A stretch of 64,000 nt of DNA from Vulcanococcus sp. (GTDB taxonomy: Bacteria > Cyanobacteriota > Cyanobacteriia > PCC-6307 > Cyanobiaceae). The first letter of the stretch is position 1. Each line of letters opens with the position of its first letter. The position numbers and the translations under genes are program-made. The DNA lies in assembly GCA_019264575.1 (NCBI GenBank), contig JAHUZV010000024.1:1-64000 (forward strand). The letters run 5' to 3'. Positions 16,056-24,113 of this stretch are shown piece after piece. The notes beneath the pieces were generated by a model that saw only the letters and a program-made list of their open reading frames with translations, ran no database searches and had not been told where the DNA came from.

Positions 16056-18214
16056 TGGATCCATCTGGGGAACTTCTGGCTCCACTGGCGTTTGATTTGG
16101 TGGGGCTGATTGATGTCTCCGATCGGTTCACCAGCGAGGCTGCCGCTCAGCTGCACCACGGACTCAACACCCTCCATCGCCTGGCCCTTGAGCAGGAGGC
16201 GCGGGAGGGCCTGGGGGAAGCTCTCGCCATCGCTTACTACAAGGCGATCGTGCTCTTGCCGAATCGGTCGGCCCTGATGCAGGCCGTGGCTGATCTGCTG
16301 CTGCGCTATCGCTTCCTCTGTGCCCTGGAGGGGGTGGACGATCGCCGCGCTCACACCTTCTGGTGGCGCCACGGCCTCGATCGGGAGCTGCTGGAGTCGA
16401 GATCCCTGCATGCACTGGCGCACCTGGAGGCCTCCCTTCAGGCCGAAGAGCTTTGTTTCGGGCGCCATCTGGCCGACTACTTCGCTGTGGAGCCCGACTG
16501 TGCTGCTCAGCGGCCGCCGGCCGCGGCCATGGGCTTCACGGGCCTGGAGCTGGTGCTGGGTCACCTCTGGCGCTTCCGCCGGGATCACCCGCCTGAGCCG
16601 GCGGGCGCTGAGCGGCATCTGTATCTGCTGGCACCCCCCTCCCATGTGGCCGTTGTGGACACCGATCAGCTCTGCGGCCTGGTGGCGCAGCTTCTGCCAT
16701 TGCTGTTGAGCTGCTGCCCTGATCCTGAGGCCGTGATCTGCGCGCCCCTCGGCACCCGCAAGGTCTCCCTCTCCAAGCAGGGTCTGCACAGTTCCTCCAC
16801 CTATTTCGATGGGGGCAAGTCGGTGCCGTTCTCCCTGAACCGAAGCCTGGATCCCTATCTGGTGCTCACCCCGTCGCCCCTGGTGCATGGCACCGAGCTT
16901 CGATCCGCTCCCTTGTGGTTTGGGCCGCTGCTCGACAGCCTCTCGTCGCTGGTGTTTCGCGATCCGCTCGACTATCAGCTCGGCGAGCCGGCCTTCCGGC
17001 ATCAGGTGCTGGAGTGCCGCAGCCCGGGATCGCTGCTGGATGTGGAGCGGGGAACGGCAGCGCTGCTGCCTACCAGCCGAGAGCGCTGCCTGGTGGAAGG
17101 ACTGCTGCTGCGCTCCGGCCGCGCCAGGTTTGCGCTCACGCCCTGCCATCAGTTTGCGGATCGCTATGCCCGGGCCCAGGGGCTCTCGGGTCATGGGCCA
17201 TCCGGGGTGATGAATCAATCGCTGCTCGCTACCGCGGCAGGGGTGCTCTCCACCTGGCGCTATGAGCGCAACTTCGACAGCTGGTCGGGGCGCAGCGCTG
17301 ATGTGGCCCGTCATCCCTCGCTCAACTTTCTGGCCTGGGAGCCCCGGGACTCCGCTGCGGGATCTGCGGCCAGGAGCCTGCGGATCGGCCCGCTGACCTA
17401 CAGCGGTTATCCCAGTGAATGCAAGATCGAGGATCTGCGGCTATTTGCGCTGGGCGAGGAGGTGTATGCGATCGGGGCGCTGATCCTTTCGCGCTCGCGT
17501 TATCGCAGCTGGTTGCCGGAGATTTCGGCGGAGGCGGCCGCCAACAACACCATTGACGACATGCTGGTGGTGCAGTCAGTGGGTCGCCTTGATCCATGGC
17601 GCGGAGACCTCTCCTTCCTGCACCTGCCTGTGCTCCATGGCCTCCGGGATCCTGAAGGGGCTGCGGTGCAGCGGCCGCGCGGGTTTGAAAAGAACTGGCT
17701 GCTCTGTCCGTGGCGCCAGGGGCTCGCGCTGCTCTACAGCGTTCAGCCCTGGCAGGTGTTCGCCAGTGAGAACGGCTTGCAGCATTGGCAGCCGGTGCAC
17801 GATGCCCCCCTACAGCTGCCGGCTGGGATTCAAGGGCCCCTGCGCAACAGTGCCCACCCGTTCCCGCTGGATGGCCTTGAGGGGCAGGGGCGATGGGGGC
17901 TGGTGGTGCATCGCCGGCGCCAACAGTCGTATATCTACGACCAATATCTGCTGGTGCTGTCAGCTGTCACGCTCGAGCCTTTGCGGATCAGCCGGGTGCC
18001 GGTGCTCTCGGTGAATGTGGAGGCGGTGGGCCTGGATAGGGGGTTTCGCAAGAATCCAGGTGTCTGTTATGTGAGCTCGGTGCTGGTTTGTGATAAAGAA
18101 GTGCAGTTCTACTTCAATCTGTTTGATTGCCGCACCTGTGTGCTGTCACTCCCCTTGGCTGATCTGCGGACCATGGTGGATGACGATGCTCAGTTCAGTG
18201 CGCTGAGCTTGTAG
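16055..18214 (+). CDS. Protein with a C-terminal GH130-like beta-propeller
   Basis: A 719-residue protein. Residues 1-330 are an unrecognised helical part. From about 400 to the end it resembles the five-bladed propeller of family GH130 glycosidases and phosphorylases: CKIEDLRLFALGEEVYAIG near 455 matches the EDPR(V/I) blade, GFEKNWLLCPW near 545 the EKNW blade, and SSVLVCDKEVQFYFNLFDC near 690 the closing YYGxxD-type blade. GH130 enzymes act on beta-mannosides; the activity here is unproven because the blades are only loosely conserved. It is last in the plus-strand operon and starts within the preceding stop (TGATG). Confidence 0.65.
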   Translation: MDPSGELLAPLAFDLVGLIDVSDRFTSEAAAQLHHGLNTLHRLALEQEAREGLGEALAIAYYKAIVLLPNRSALMQAVADLLLRYRFLCALEGVDDRRAHTFWWRHGLDRELLESRSLHALAHLEASLQAEELCFGRHLADYFAVEPDCAAQRPPAAAMGFTGLELVLGHLWRFRRDHPPEPAGAERHLYLLAPPSHVAVVDTDQLCGLVAQLLPLLLSCCPDPEAVICAPLGTRKVSLSKQGLHSSSTYFDGGKSVPFSLNRSLDPYLVLTPSPLVHGTELRSAPLWFGPLLDSLSSLVFRDPLDYQLGEPAFRHQVLECRSPGSLLDVERGTAALLPTSRERCLVEGLLLRSGRARFALTPCHQFADRYARAQGLSGHGPSGVMNQSLLATAAGVLSTWRYERNFDSWSGRSADVARHPSLNFLAWEPRDSAAGSAARSLRIGPLTYSGYPSECKIEDLRLFALGEEVYAIGALILSRSRYRSWLPEISAEAAANNTIDDMLVVQSVGRLDPWRGDLSFLHLPVLHGLRDPEGAAVQRPRGFEKNWLLCPWRQGLALLYSVQPWQVFASENGLQHWQPVHDAPLQLPAGIQGPLRNSAHPFPLDGLEGQGRWGLVVHRRRQQSYIYDQYLLVLSAVTLEPLRISRVPVLSVNVEAVGLDRGFRKNPGVCYVSSVLVCDKEVQFYFNLFDCRTCVLSLPLADLRTMVDDDAQFSALSL

Positions 18215-18237
18215 CGCTACTGGGGAACGAGGGTTGC

Positions 18238-19377
18238 TTAGGCCCACAGCTCCGGGTTGGCAAAGGTGGTGTGGATTGCCTCATGGGCTAGGCGCCGGGT
18301 TTCGGCCAGGGATGTGGCGTATTCCACCGATTCCACCTGCTTGAGGGCGCCTAGAAATGTGCTGAGATTGAAGTTATCCGGCTGGATCGAGGTCAGGCCC
18401 ATCTGCTGGCTGAGATCGCGGTTCTTCTTCGAGCTGCCCAGGTTCATCACGGGCACGTTTGCGGTCATGGGCAGGATTAGGCCGTGGAACTTTGTGGAGA
18501 TAGCGGCATCGAAATACGGCATCAGATCGATGATGGTGCTGGGCTCCACGTAGCGCGTCACGAGGTTGTAGAGCGGTGCCTGCGTTGAGGCCCTGGCCAG
18601 GCGATAACCCACGAACGTATCGATGGAGTTGTACCAGTAGCTCAGGCTGAAGAGGTAGAGGTTGTAGTAGGGGGTGATCTCATCGAGGGCGAGCCTGAGC
18701 TGGCGTAGATAGGTTGTGTCGCTGGCCTCCCGTTCGATTCCATCGAGAACGCAGGAGCTCTGGATTGTTTTGTAGTCGTAGTAGTGGTCAGAGAGAAAGA
18801 TTGCCATGTTCTTGTTGCGCAGCTGGCTGGCGGGGATCGTGTTCTCGCAGTGCTCCCCCATCAGCTCCAGCAGCTTGCGGTTGCGGGCCCCCTGGGGCAT
18901 GGCCGCCACGACCTCCCTTTGGTTGCGGTCGGCTTCCAGGGAGAAGACGATGTCGGGCAGGTGCTGGATCCGGGGTTGCCAGGGGGCCAGATTGCGCAGC
19001 TCCTCCGTGTCGCTTTCGCTGCGGATCCAGGAGGCCTGCATCCGTTTGAGGCTGGGGATGTATTTGCCGAGCAGATTGTCGCGGGAGCCGATATCGGCGC
19101 TCACGATGTGAAAGGGGGTGCGCGGCGGCAGGTGCTCCCAGAAATAGGGTTCGCCGATGATCGCGCCGCCGCCCACGATCAGCCTCGCCTGGCTGCTGCT
19201 GCAATCCTGCTCAATCTGGTTGGCGAGGTTCTGATTGTCGGCCAGCTCGGAGGGGCGGATGAACTGCAGTTCGCTGCCGCTGGGGAGCAGATTGTGAAAG
19301 GCGAGGCGGAATGCTTCGTCGCCCGCATTCTTGGAGCCGTAATAGCCGTAGATATAAAAACGTTGGGGCGTCATCAA
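18238..19377 (-). CDS. Polysaccharide pyruvyl transferase family protein (CsaB-like)
   Basis: A 379-residue protein with the family's landmarks. The N-terminal IYGYYGSKNAGDEAF is the Y-G-x-x-N-x-GDE loop, RLIVGGGAIIGEPYFWE is the glycine-rich loop, and KFHGLILPMTANVPVMNL is the R/K-F-H-x-x-I-x-A-x-x-x-P motif near residue 285. Members transfer pyruvate from phosphoenolpyruvate to sugars of wall polymers or exopolysaccharides. The negative charge often anchors S-layer or surface proteins. Last gene of the minus-strand run from the response regulator, about 93 bases after the GT61-like gene. Two Met codons open the frame; the start is uncertain by one codon. Confidence 0.85.
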   Translation of the reverse strand: MMTPQRFYIYGYYGSKNAGDEAFRLAFHNLLPSGSELQFIRPSELADNQNLANQIEQDCSSSQARLIVGGGAIIGEPYFWEHLPPRTPFHIVSADIGSRDNLLGKYIPSLKRMQASWIRSESDTEELRNLAPWQPRIQHLPDIVFSLEADRNQREVVAAMPQGARNRKLLELMGEHCENTIPASQLRNKNMAIFLSDHYYDYKTIQSSCVLDGIEREASDTTYLRQLRLALDEITPYYNLYLFSLSYWYNSIDTFVGYRLARASTQAPLYNLVTRYVEPSTIIDLMPYFDAAISTKFHGLILPMTANVPVMNLGSSKKNRDLSQQMGLTSIQPDNFNLSTFLGALKQVESVEYATSLAETRRLAHEAIHTTFANPELWA

Positions 19378-19470
19378 TGCTGCCTCCAGCGTGTTTGGCC
19401 TGGTGTTCTCTGCGCAACGTAGGGAGATTTCCGCCTGGGGGCCGGCGCTGGCGGCGGCGCTACGGCGCCT

Positions 19471-20922
19471 TCAGCTTTCATCTGCAGCAGCTGTCTGCGC
19501 GGGCTCCGGCAGTTCCAGTTCCGCCGTGATCTGCTGCATGGTTAGCGCTACGGCGCGATCGATGTTGAGAATCTCGAAGGGTTGATTTCTTTCCTGCTCC
19601 TGCGCTTGCTCGGTGGCGGCGATCGGCTCCTGCCGCATCAGATCGGTGGGCAGTGTTGTGAGCGCTCCGGCGCCTTCGCACTGGAGGCGATGCCAGTGGG
19701 CAATCGCTTCCGCTCGGGCTGATCCCACCAAGATCAGTCCGGGAATCTCCGGACGCAACCAGCCCAGCTTGTGCTGCATCGTGCCTTCGTGGCTCACGTA
19801 GAAGCGCACCCCCTCGCTGCGTTGCAGCCAGCTGGCGAAGTTCAGCCCCGAGAGGTTCTCCAGCTGGGCCTGCGGGCAGCGCTGCATGATCTCCCGCGCG
19901 CGGGCGGTGCAGGTCCTCTCGCGCTCCTGAGCCTGGGGATGGTCCTGGTTGTTGTGCTGATAGGTGAACCCATCCAGCAGGATCAGGGGCCGCTGGAAAT
20001 GGCGGGTGAGCGCATCGATTAGGGCACTCAGAAACGCCACCTCGTTGCGCAGTTCGCGCCGGCCTGGGCCGCGCACCCCGAGCAGAATCAAGGGCTGGGG
20101 CCGCTGCGCTGGCAACGGGCTGCTCACCTCCTTCGCCAGAGCCGCCAGCACGGTGCGGCGAGCCTGCTCACTCACCAACGTTCCCCCCAGCCGCACGCTG
20201 TTGCGCTCGGCCGGTGGGGCCCCTCCTAGCCGCCGCACGCCCTCCAGCTGGCCCAAATCCAGAACCGTGTCGGTGTCCTGCACCAGCTCGAGCGTCCGCT
20301 GCGTGCCCGCAAGCCGCAGCAGGGGATCGAGCTCATTCCAAAGGAAGTGGGCGAAGTTGCTGTTTCCGGCTCGCACCACGGCCGAAACAGCTGGGTTCGT
20401 GCCCACCGCTGCGCTGCCATCGGCGGGCCGCAGCGCTGAGGCTTCGAGGCGGTAGCCCTCGGAGCACTCCTCGGAGGGCAGCCACCAGAGGGAGTGATCT
20501 CCCTCGCGTTGCAGCAGCAGATGGTTGCGATCCGGATCGGCGTTGCAGCGCTGCAGCTGGTAGCGCGCATCGCCCAGTTGCAGGCTGAAGACGTGCCCGT
20601 CCAGGATCACCAGCTGGTAGCGCCGCAGGGAGCGCGGGTACACCCATTGGTTCAGCTCCGCCAGCTGGGCGGGGCTGCTGCTATTAACCCAGTGGAAGCT
20701 GCCAGCCAGCTCAACGCACTGGTTGGCGGCCTGTGCGAGCCCGGCGTTGGTGAGGGCCTGCCCCAGGGCCAGAACGGCACTTTCCAGACCGGTGTGCTCG
20801 ATCTGCTCGGCTGAACTGCTGGCTTCCAGCAGGGCCTGACGCGCCTGGCGCACGCGGGCCGCGGCGGTTCCCGGTTCAGGGGGCTCCAGCAGGCGGCGCA
20901 CTGGCGGCGGTGCCTCGCTCAT
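19471..20922 (-). CDS. GT61-like glycosyltransferase
   Basis: A 483-residue protein. The centre carries NFAHFLWNELDPLLRL, close to the NFxHxxxExLPRL core of GT61/DUF563 transferases. Further on come PLILLGVRGPGRRELRNE (the RxxxxRxxxNE nucleotide-sugar contact) and SEGVRFYVSHEGTMQHKLGWLRP (the GAxLxNxxF position replaced by HEGTMQH). The order fits GT61 although identity looks low. No membrane segments. It lies between the GT2 and pyruvyl transferase genes in the same direction. The substrate is unknown. Confidence 0.7.
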   Translation of the reverse strand: MSEAPPPVRRLLEPPEPGTAAARVRQARQALLEASSSAEQIEHTGLESAVLALGQALTNAGLAQAANQCVELAGSFHWVNSSSPAQLAELNQWVYPRSLRRYQLVILDGHVFSLQLGDARYQLQRCNADPDRNHLLLQREGDHSLWWLPSEECSEGYRLEASALRPADGSAAVGTNPAVSAVVRAGNSNFAHFLWNELDPLLRLAGTQRTLELVQDTDTVLDLGQLEGVRRLGGAPPAERNSVRLGGTLVSEQARRTVLAALAKEVSSPLPAQRPQPLILLGVRGPGRRELRNEVAFLSALIDALTRHFQRPLILLDGFTYQHNNQDHPQAQERERTCTARAREIMQRCPQAQLENLSGLNFASWLQRSEGVRFYVSHEGTMQHKLGWLRPEIPGLILVGSARAEAIAHWHRLQCEGAGALTTLPTDLMRQEPIAATEQAQEQERNQPFEILNIDRAVALTMQQITAELELPEPAQTAAADES

Positions 20923-21009
20923 GCCCCTACCTCCAGCGAATGGATAGATCGACCCTATGGAGGGTCAGAGGCCTCCGGAGCTGAGGAGCCGCAGGGCTGC
21001 GGCGTCGTT

Positions 21010-22104
21010 TCAGTCCCATTGCGTCAGCCAGCGCTGGCGCCACTGCCCCGAGGTCACCCAGGCGCTGCCGGGCCCGCGGCCGCGAAAGGAGTACCAGAGC
21101 CGATTGAGCTCAAAGCTCCGGCTGTTGGCCTTGGCCAGGGCCGGGTCATCCGCCAGGGTGCTGCTCTGCCGGGGATTCCAGCGCACCATGCGCGCGTGGG
21201 CGAAGCTGCCATCGAGCCGCTGCACCACGGGAGTGGCCAGCAGCCGGTCGCGGTAGTCGAGGTCTTCGCAGTAGGCGGGGTAGTAGCGCTCATCGAACAG
21301 CCCCACCGCATCCCAGGCCAGGGCCGTGAGCAGGAAGGCGGAGAAGGCTCTCTCCCCCGGGAAAAGCGCCATGTACTGAGGCTGGTCGGGGTTCAGGCGT
21401 GCCAGGGCCTCCGCCAGCACCCCGGGCGGGAAGGCCACGTCGTGGTTCACCAGCAGCACCAGCGATGCCTGGGGAAATCCGAGCAGGATTTGGTTCCAGG
21501 CGGCCGCCACCCCCGCGTTGCCGAAAGGGCGTGAGACGCGCACTTGGTCCACACCCGGCAACCCCTCGTCTTCCAGCCGTTGCAGCTCCCGGCGCAGATT
21601 CAGGGAGGCCGGATCCGTGCGCCCGCCGCTCTGGTCGACAAGCGCCAGGGTTTGGATCGGCACATCCAGGCTCGCCAGCAGCCGCTGCAGGTGGGTCACG
21701 CCATTGAGGATCGGCACCCCCACCAGCGGCAGCACGCCCGAGCTGCTGGCGGCCGGCCGCAGCCGAGCGAGGCCCTGCCAGAACAGCTGCAGCAGCTGGT
21801 CATCGTGGCTGCGTTCACTCACGGCGGCCAGACAGCGCCACAGCTCCACGCTGGCGTCGCGATCCGGGCGCCCCCTCTGGGGAAGCGCGGCCAGCCACTC
21901 CATCAGCCAGGGCAGCACCAGGCTGCGCGCTTCGGCCCAGGCCCCCAGCTTCAGCAGCAGCGTGATCGTTTTGGCACGCTGCTGCGGCTGCTCATGGCCC
22001 AGCCGCAGCAGCGTGCGGGTGTAGCTCTCCCCCTGCAGATGCCAGTGGGCTACGCACGGCTCCAGCTCCGCCGGATCGCTGGGGTGGTTGGTGGGCTGGA
22101 TCAC
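21010..22104 (-). CDS. GT2-family glycosyltransferase
   Basis: A 364-residue protein with a GTG start. Residues 1-120 form a helical head resembling TPR-type spacing. The GT-A domain begins near 125: LPLVGVPILNGVTHLQRLLASLD, then IQTLALVDQSGGRTD, the conserved FGNAGVAAAWNQIL, and LVLLVNHDVAFPPG with NHD in the metal-binding DxD position. Later WDAVGLFDERYYPAYCEDLDYRDRL matches the acceptor-side E-D-x-D-x-x-x-R of this family. The start overlaps the histidine kinase stop (GTGA), so regulator and enzyme share a transcript. Confidence 0.85.
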   Translation of the reverse strand: MIQPTNHPSDPAELEPCVAHWHLQGESYTRTLLRLGHEQPQQRAKTITLLLKLGAWAEARSLVLPWLMEWLAALPQRGRPDRDASVELWRCLAAVSERSHDDQLLQLFWQGLARLRPAASSSGVLPLVGVPILNGVTHLQRLLASLDVPIQTLALVDQSGGRTDPASLNLRRELQRLEDEGLPGVDQVRVSRPFGNAGVAAAWNQILLGFPQASLVLLVNHDVAFPPGVLAEALARLNPDQPQYMALFPGERAFSAFLLTALAWDAVGLFDERYYPAYCEDLDYRDRLLATPVVQRLDGSFAHARMVRWNPRQSSTLADDPALAKANSRSFELNRLWYSFRGRGPGSAWVTSGQWRQRWLTQWD

Positions 22105-23066
22105 GCCGGTTCAGCCAGGCATTCCTTGCCCAGCTGAAGCTGCAGCTGCAGCCCCCCTAGGGGGGAGGCGCCGATGGTCAGATCACCGCCATGGCTCTGG
22201 CAGAAGCGGCGCACGATCACCCAGCCCAGCCCCTGGTGGGTTTGCGGCGGCGGCTCGCCGCCGTTGCCGCGGCGGCCGTGGTCATCCACCAGGATCACCG
22301 GCCCCTCCGCTCGTACCTCGGCGCCGATCAGCACCGGAGGGCCTCCATGCTCCAGGGCGTTGTCGATCAGGTTGTGCAGTGCGCGCTGTAGCAGTCGCGG
22401 ATCCAGCCATGCCATCAGGGTTGGCGCGATCTGCACAACCACCAGACCGGCTTCGTAACTGCGGGCGATGCCCCGGCAGAGCGGATCCAGCGCGATCTGT
22501 TCTCGCTGGATCGGGCGGTGCCTCGGCTCGCTGAGCTCCGCTAGTTGCTGATCAAGGCTGATCAACGTCTCCAGGTCAGCTTCCAATCCCGCCACCAGCT
22601 CGGGATCGTGCTGCTCCTGCTGGCCCAGTGTCTCCACCCGCATGAGCAAACGGGTCAGCGGTCCCCGGATGTCATGGGCCAGCGTCTCCACCTGTTCCCG
22701 CTGCTCGGTGGCGTTGCGCTTGAGCTCTGCCAGCAGGACGTTGATCCGGTGTGCGAGCAGCTGCAAGGGCGCGACGCCGTCATCGATCACGAGCGTCTTT
22801 GTGGATGAGATGCGCCGTGGCAGGGCTTTTAGGAGTTGTTTGAGTGGTTCCCACAGCTCCCGTCGCAGGAACACAATCAGGCCGGCGCTTGCTCCGATCA
22901 CGCCGCTGAGCAGTAGCAGGGTCAGATCGGGTGTGGTTCGGATCGGTTGCAGCGGCAGCAGTACTAGTCCCACGAGCAGCAGCAGCACCCCGCAGCAACT
23001 ACCAAGCAGACAAGCCAGGAGGAGATGGATCTGATCCCGTGAGCTGAGCAGGGCCGCGCGTTTCAT
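22101..23066 (-). CDS. Membrane-bound sensor histidine kinase
   Basis: A 321-residue kinase. Two membrane helices (about 13-40 and 48-67) are joined by a loop of under 10 residues, so there is almost no periplasmic sensor. A linker leads to the H-box LAHDIRGPLTRLLMRVETLG with His131, the N-box LHNLIDNALEHGG, and the G2 box QGLGWVIVRRFCQSHGG. The G1 region is VDDHGRRGNGG, slightly atypical. It is a short EnvZ-like type likely to sense membrane state. GAGTG precedes the ATG at 23066, 5 bases after the response regulator stop. The stop overlaps the glycosyltransferase start. Confidence 0.88.
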   Translation of the reverse strand: MKRAALLSSRDQIHLLLACLLGSCCGVLLLLVGLVLLPLQPIRTTPDLTLLLLSGVIGASAGLIVFLRRELWEPLKQLLKALPRRISSTKTLVIDDGVAPLQLLAHRINVLLAELKRNATEQREQVETLAHDIRGPLTRLLMRVETLGQQEQHDPELVAGLEADLETLISLDQQLAELSEPRHRPIQREQIALDPLCRGIARSYEAGLVVVQIAPTLMAWLDPRLLQRALHNLIDNALEHGGPPVLIGAEVRAEGPVILVDDHGRRGNGGEPPPQTHQGLGWVIVRRFCQSHGGDLTIGASPLGGLQLQLQLGKECLAEPA

Positions 23067-23071
23067 GCTGA

Positions 23072-23836
23072 TCACTCCTCGCTGGCCGGTGCCGTTGCGT
23101 CCGTGTGTAGCGCATAGCCGTGGGTGCGCACGGTTTCGATCCGCAGGGATCCGGCGGAGACCTGTTTCAGCAGGCGGCGCAATCGGGAGAGACGCATGTC
23201 GATGCTGCGGCTGTGGCTCGCCGGCGCCAAGCTGCCGCTGGCTAGGGCCAGATGTTCGCGGCTCAGCACCCGACCGGGTGCCCTGCACAGTGCCAGCAAA
23301 AGGATCCGCTCGCCGCGGCTGAGGATCACATCAGGATGGCCAGGGCTTTGCAGGCTGCCTTCGTGGGGCCGGAAGATCACCTCACCCAGCGTGATCCGTT
23401 GCTCCTGCGGTATGGGTGTGATCGCTCTGCGTTGATCACTGCGCAACAGCTGCTCGCAGCGAAGCAGCAGTTCGCGCCCATGGAATGGCTTCACCAGGTA
23501 GTCCTGCGCACCCTTCTCCAAGCCCAGGATGCGATCTTCCGCTGAACCCATCCCCGAAAGCATGAGCACTGGGAATAGGTGTCCTTGCTCACGGAGGTGA
23601 TGGAGAAGCTCGGTGCCCAACTGCGCGGGCAACCGCTGATCCAGCACCAACAAATCGGGGTGACTTGTCCGCAGGGCGCCGATTAAGGGTTCAGGGCGGT
23701 GGAAGGTTCTCAGCTGCCAGCCGCTTGCCAGCAAACGTTCCCGCATCTGCCGGGTGAGCTCCACGTCGTCATCCAGCCACCAGATCACCGCGCCGGGAAC
23801 TTGTGAGACGAACTCCTTGCTCTGCCCTTGCGCCAC
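23072..23836 (-). CDS. OmpR-family response regulator
   Basis: A two-domain regulator. The receiver has the acidic pocket WWLDDDVEL, phospho-acceptor LLVLDQRLP, MLSGMG and YLVKPF. The winged-helix DNA-binding domain ends with SIDMRLSRLRRLL and RIETVRTHGYALH, the OmpR/PhoB recognition helix and wing. The start is doubtful: the frame stays open to a TTG at 23887 (271 residues), and GTG at 23836 (254 residues) is my choice. None has a good ribosome site. It heads an operon with the histidine kinase and surface-glycan enzymes, so it may control that operon. Confidence 0.85.
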   Translation of the reverse strand: MAQGQSKEFVSQVPGAVIWWLDDDVELTRQMRERLLASGWQLRTFHRPEPLIGALRTSHPDLLVLDQRLPAQLGTELLHHLREQGHLFPVLMLSGMGSAEDRILGLEKGAQDYLVKPFHGRELLLRCEQLLRSDQRRAITPIPQEQRITLGEVIFRPHEGSLQSPGHPDVILSRGERILLLALCRAPGRVLSREHLALASGSLAPASHSRSIDMRLSRLRRLLKQVSAGSLRIETVRTHGYALHTDATAPASEE

Positions 23837-24045
23837 ATCCCGACTGGATCGTTCCTTCGCAAGTGTGACCAGGATCGACGCGATCAAGCGCCGAACGCTT
23901 CAGCTGTGCTGCGTCAACTTGCTCCCCGTCAACCAATGGCTTGCGGGAGATCTACAGCAGCAACTTGGCGCCGAACAATCGTGAGTGCTTTCAGTACGGC
24001 GAACACAGTCAGCCCTGCAAAAAGCCGGTTGGCAAAAAGTACGTC

Positions 24046-24078
24046 AAAAGAAAAGCCCGGCCTGATTCAGGCCGGGCT
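24046..24078 (-). terminator. Rho-independent terminator downstream of clpC
   Basis: AGCCCGGCCT (24053-24062) pairs with AGGCCGGGCT (24069-24078) around a short loop. The plus-strand A-rich run just left of it (24046-24054) becomes a T run on the minus strand, placed 35 bases after the clpC stop. It ends clpC transcription and separates it from the response regulator operon. Confidence 0.9.
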
Positions 24079-24113
24079 GGGTGCATCAACGGAGATCAGC
24101 TCACCGGTTTTCT

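Noticed and set aside
20951..21003. Inverted repeats between the GT2 and GT61-like genes as a terminator
   Set aside because: The stems are short or have two-base loops, and no T run follows on the minus strand, so a terminator is not supported.
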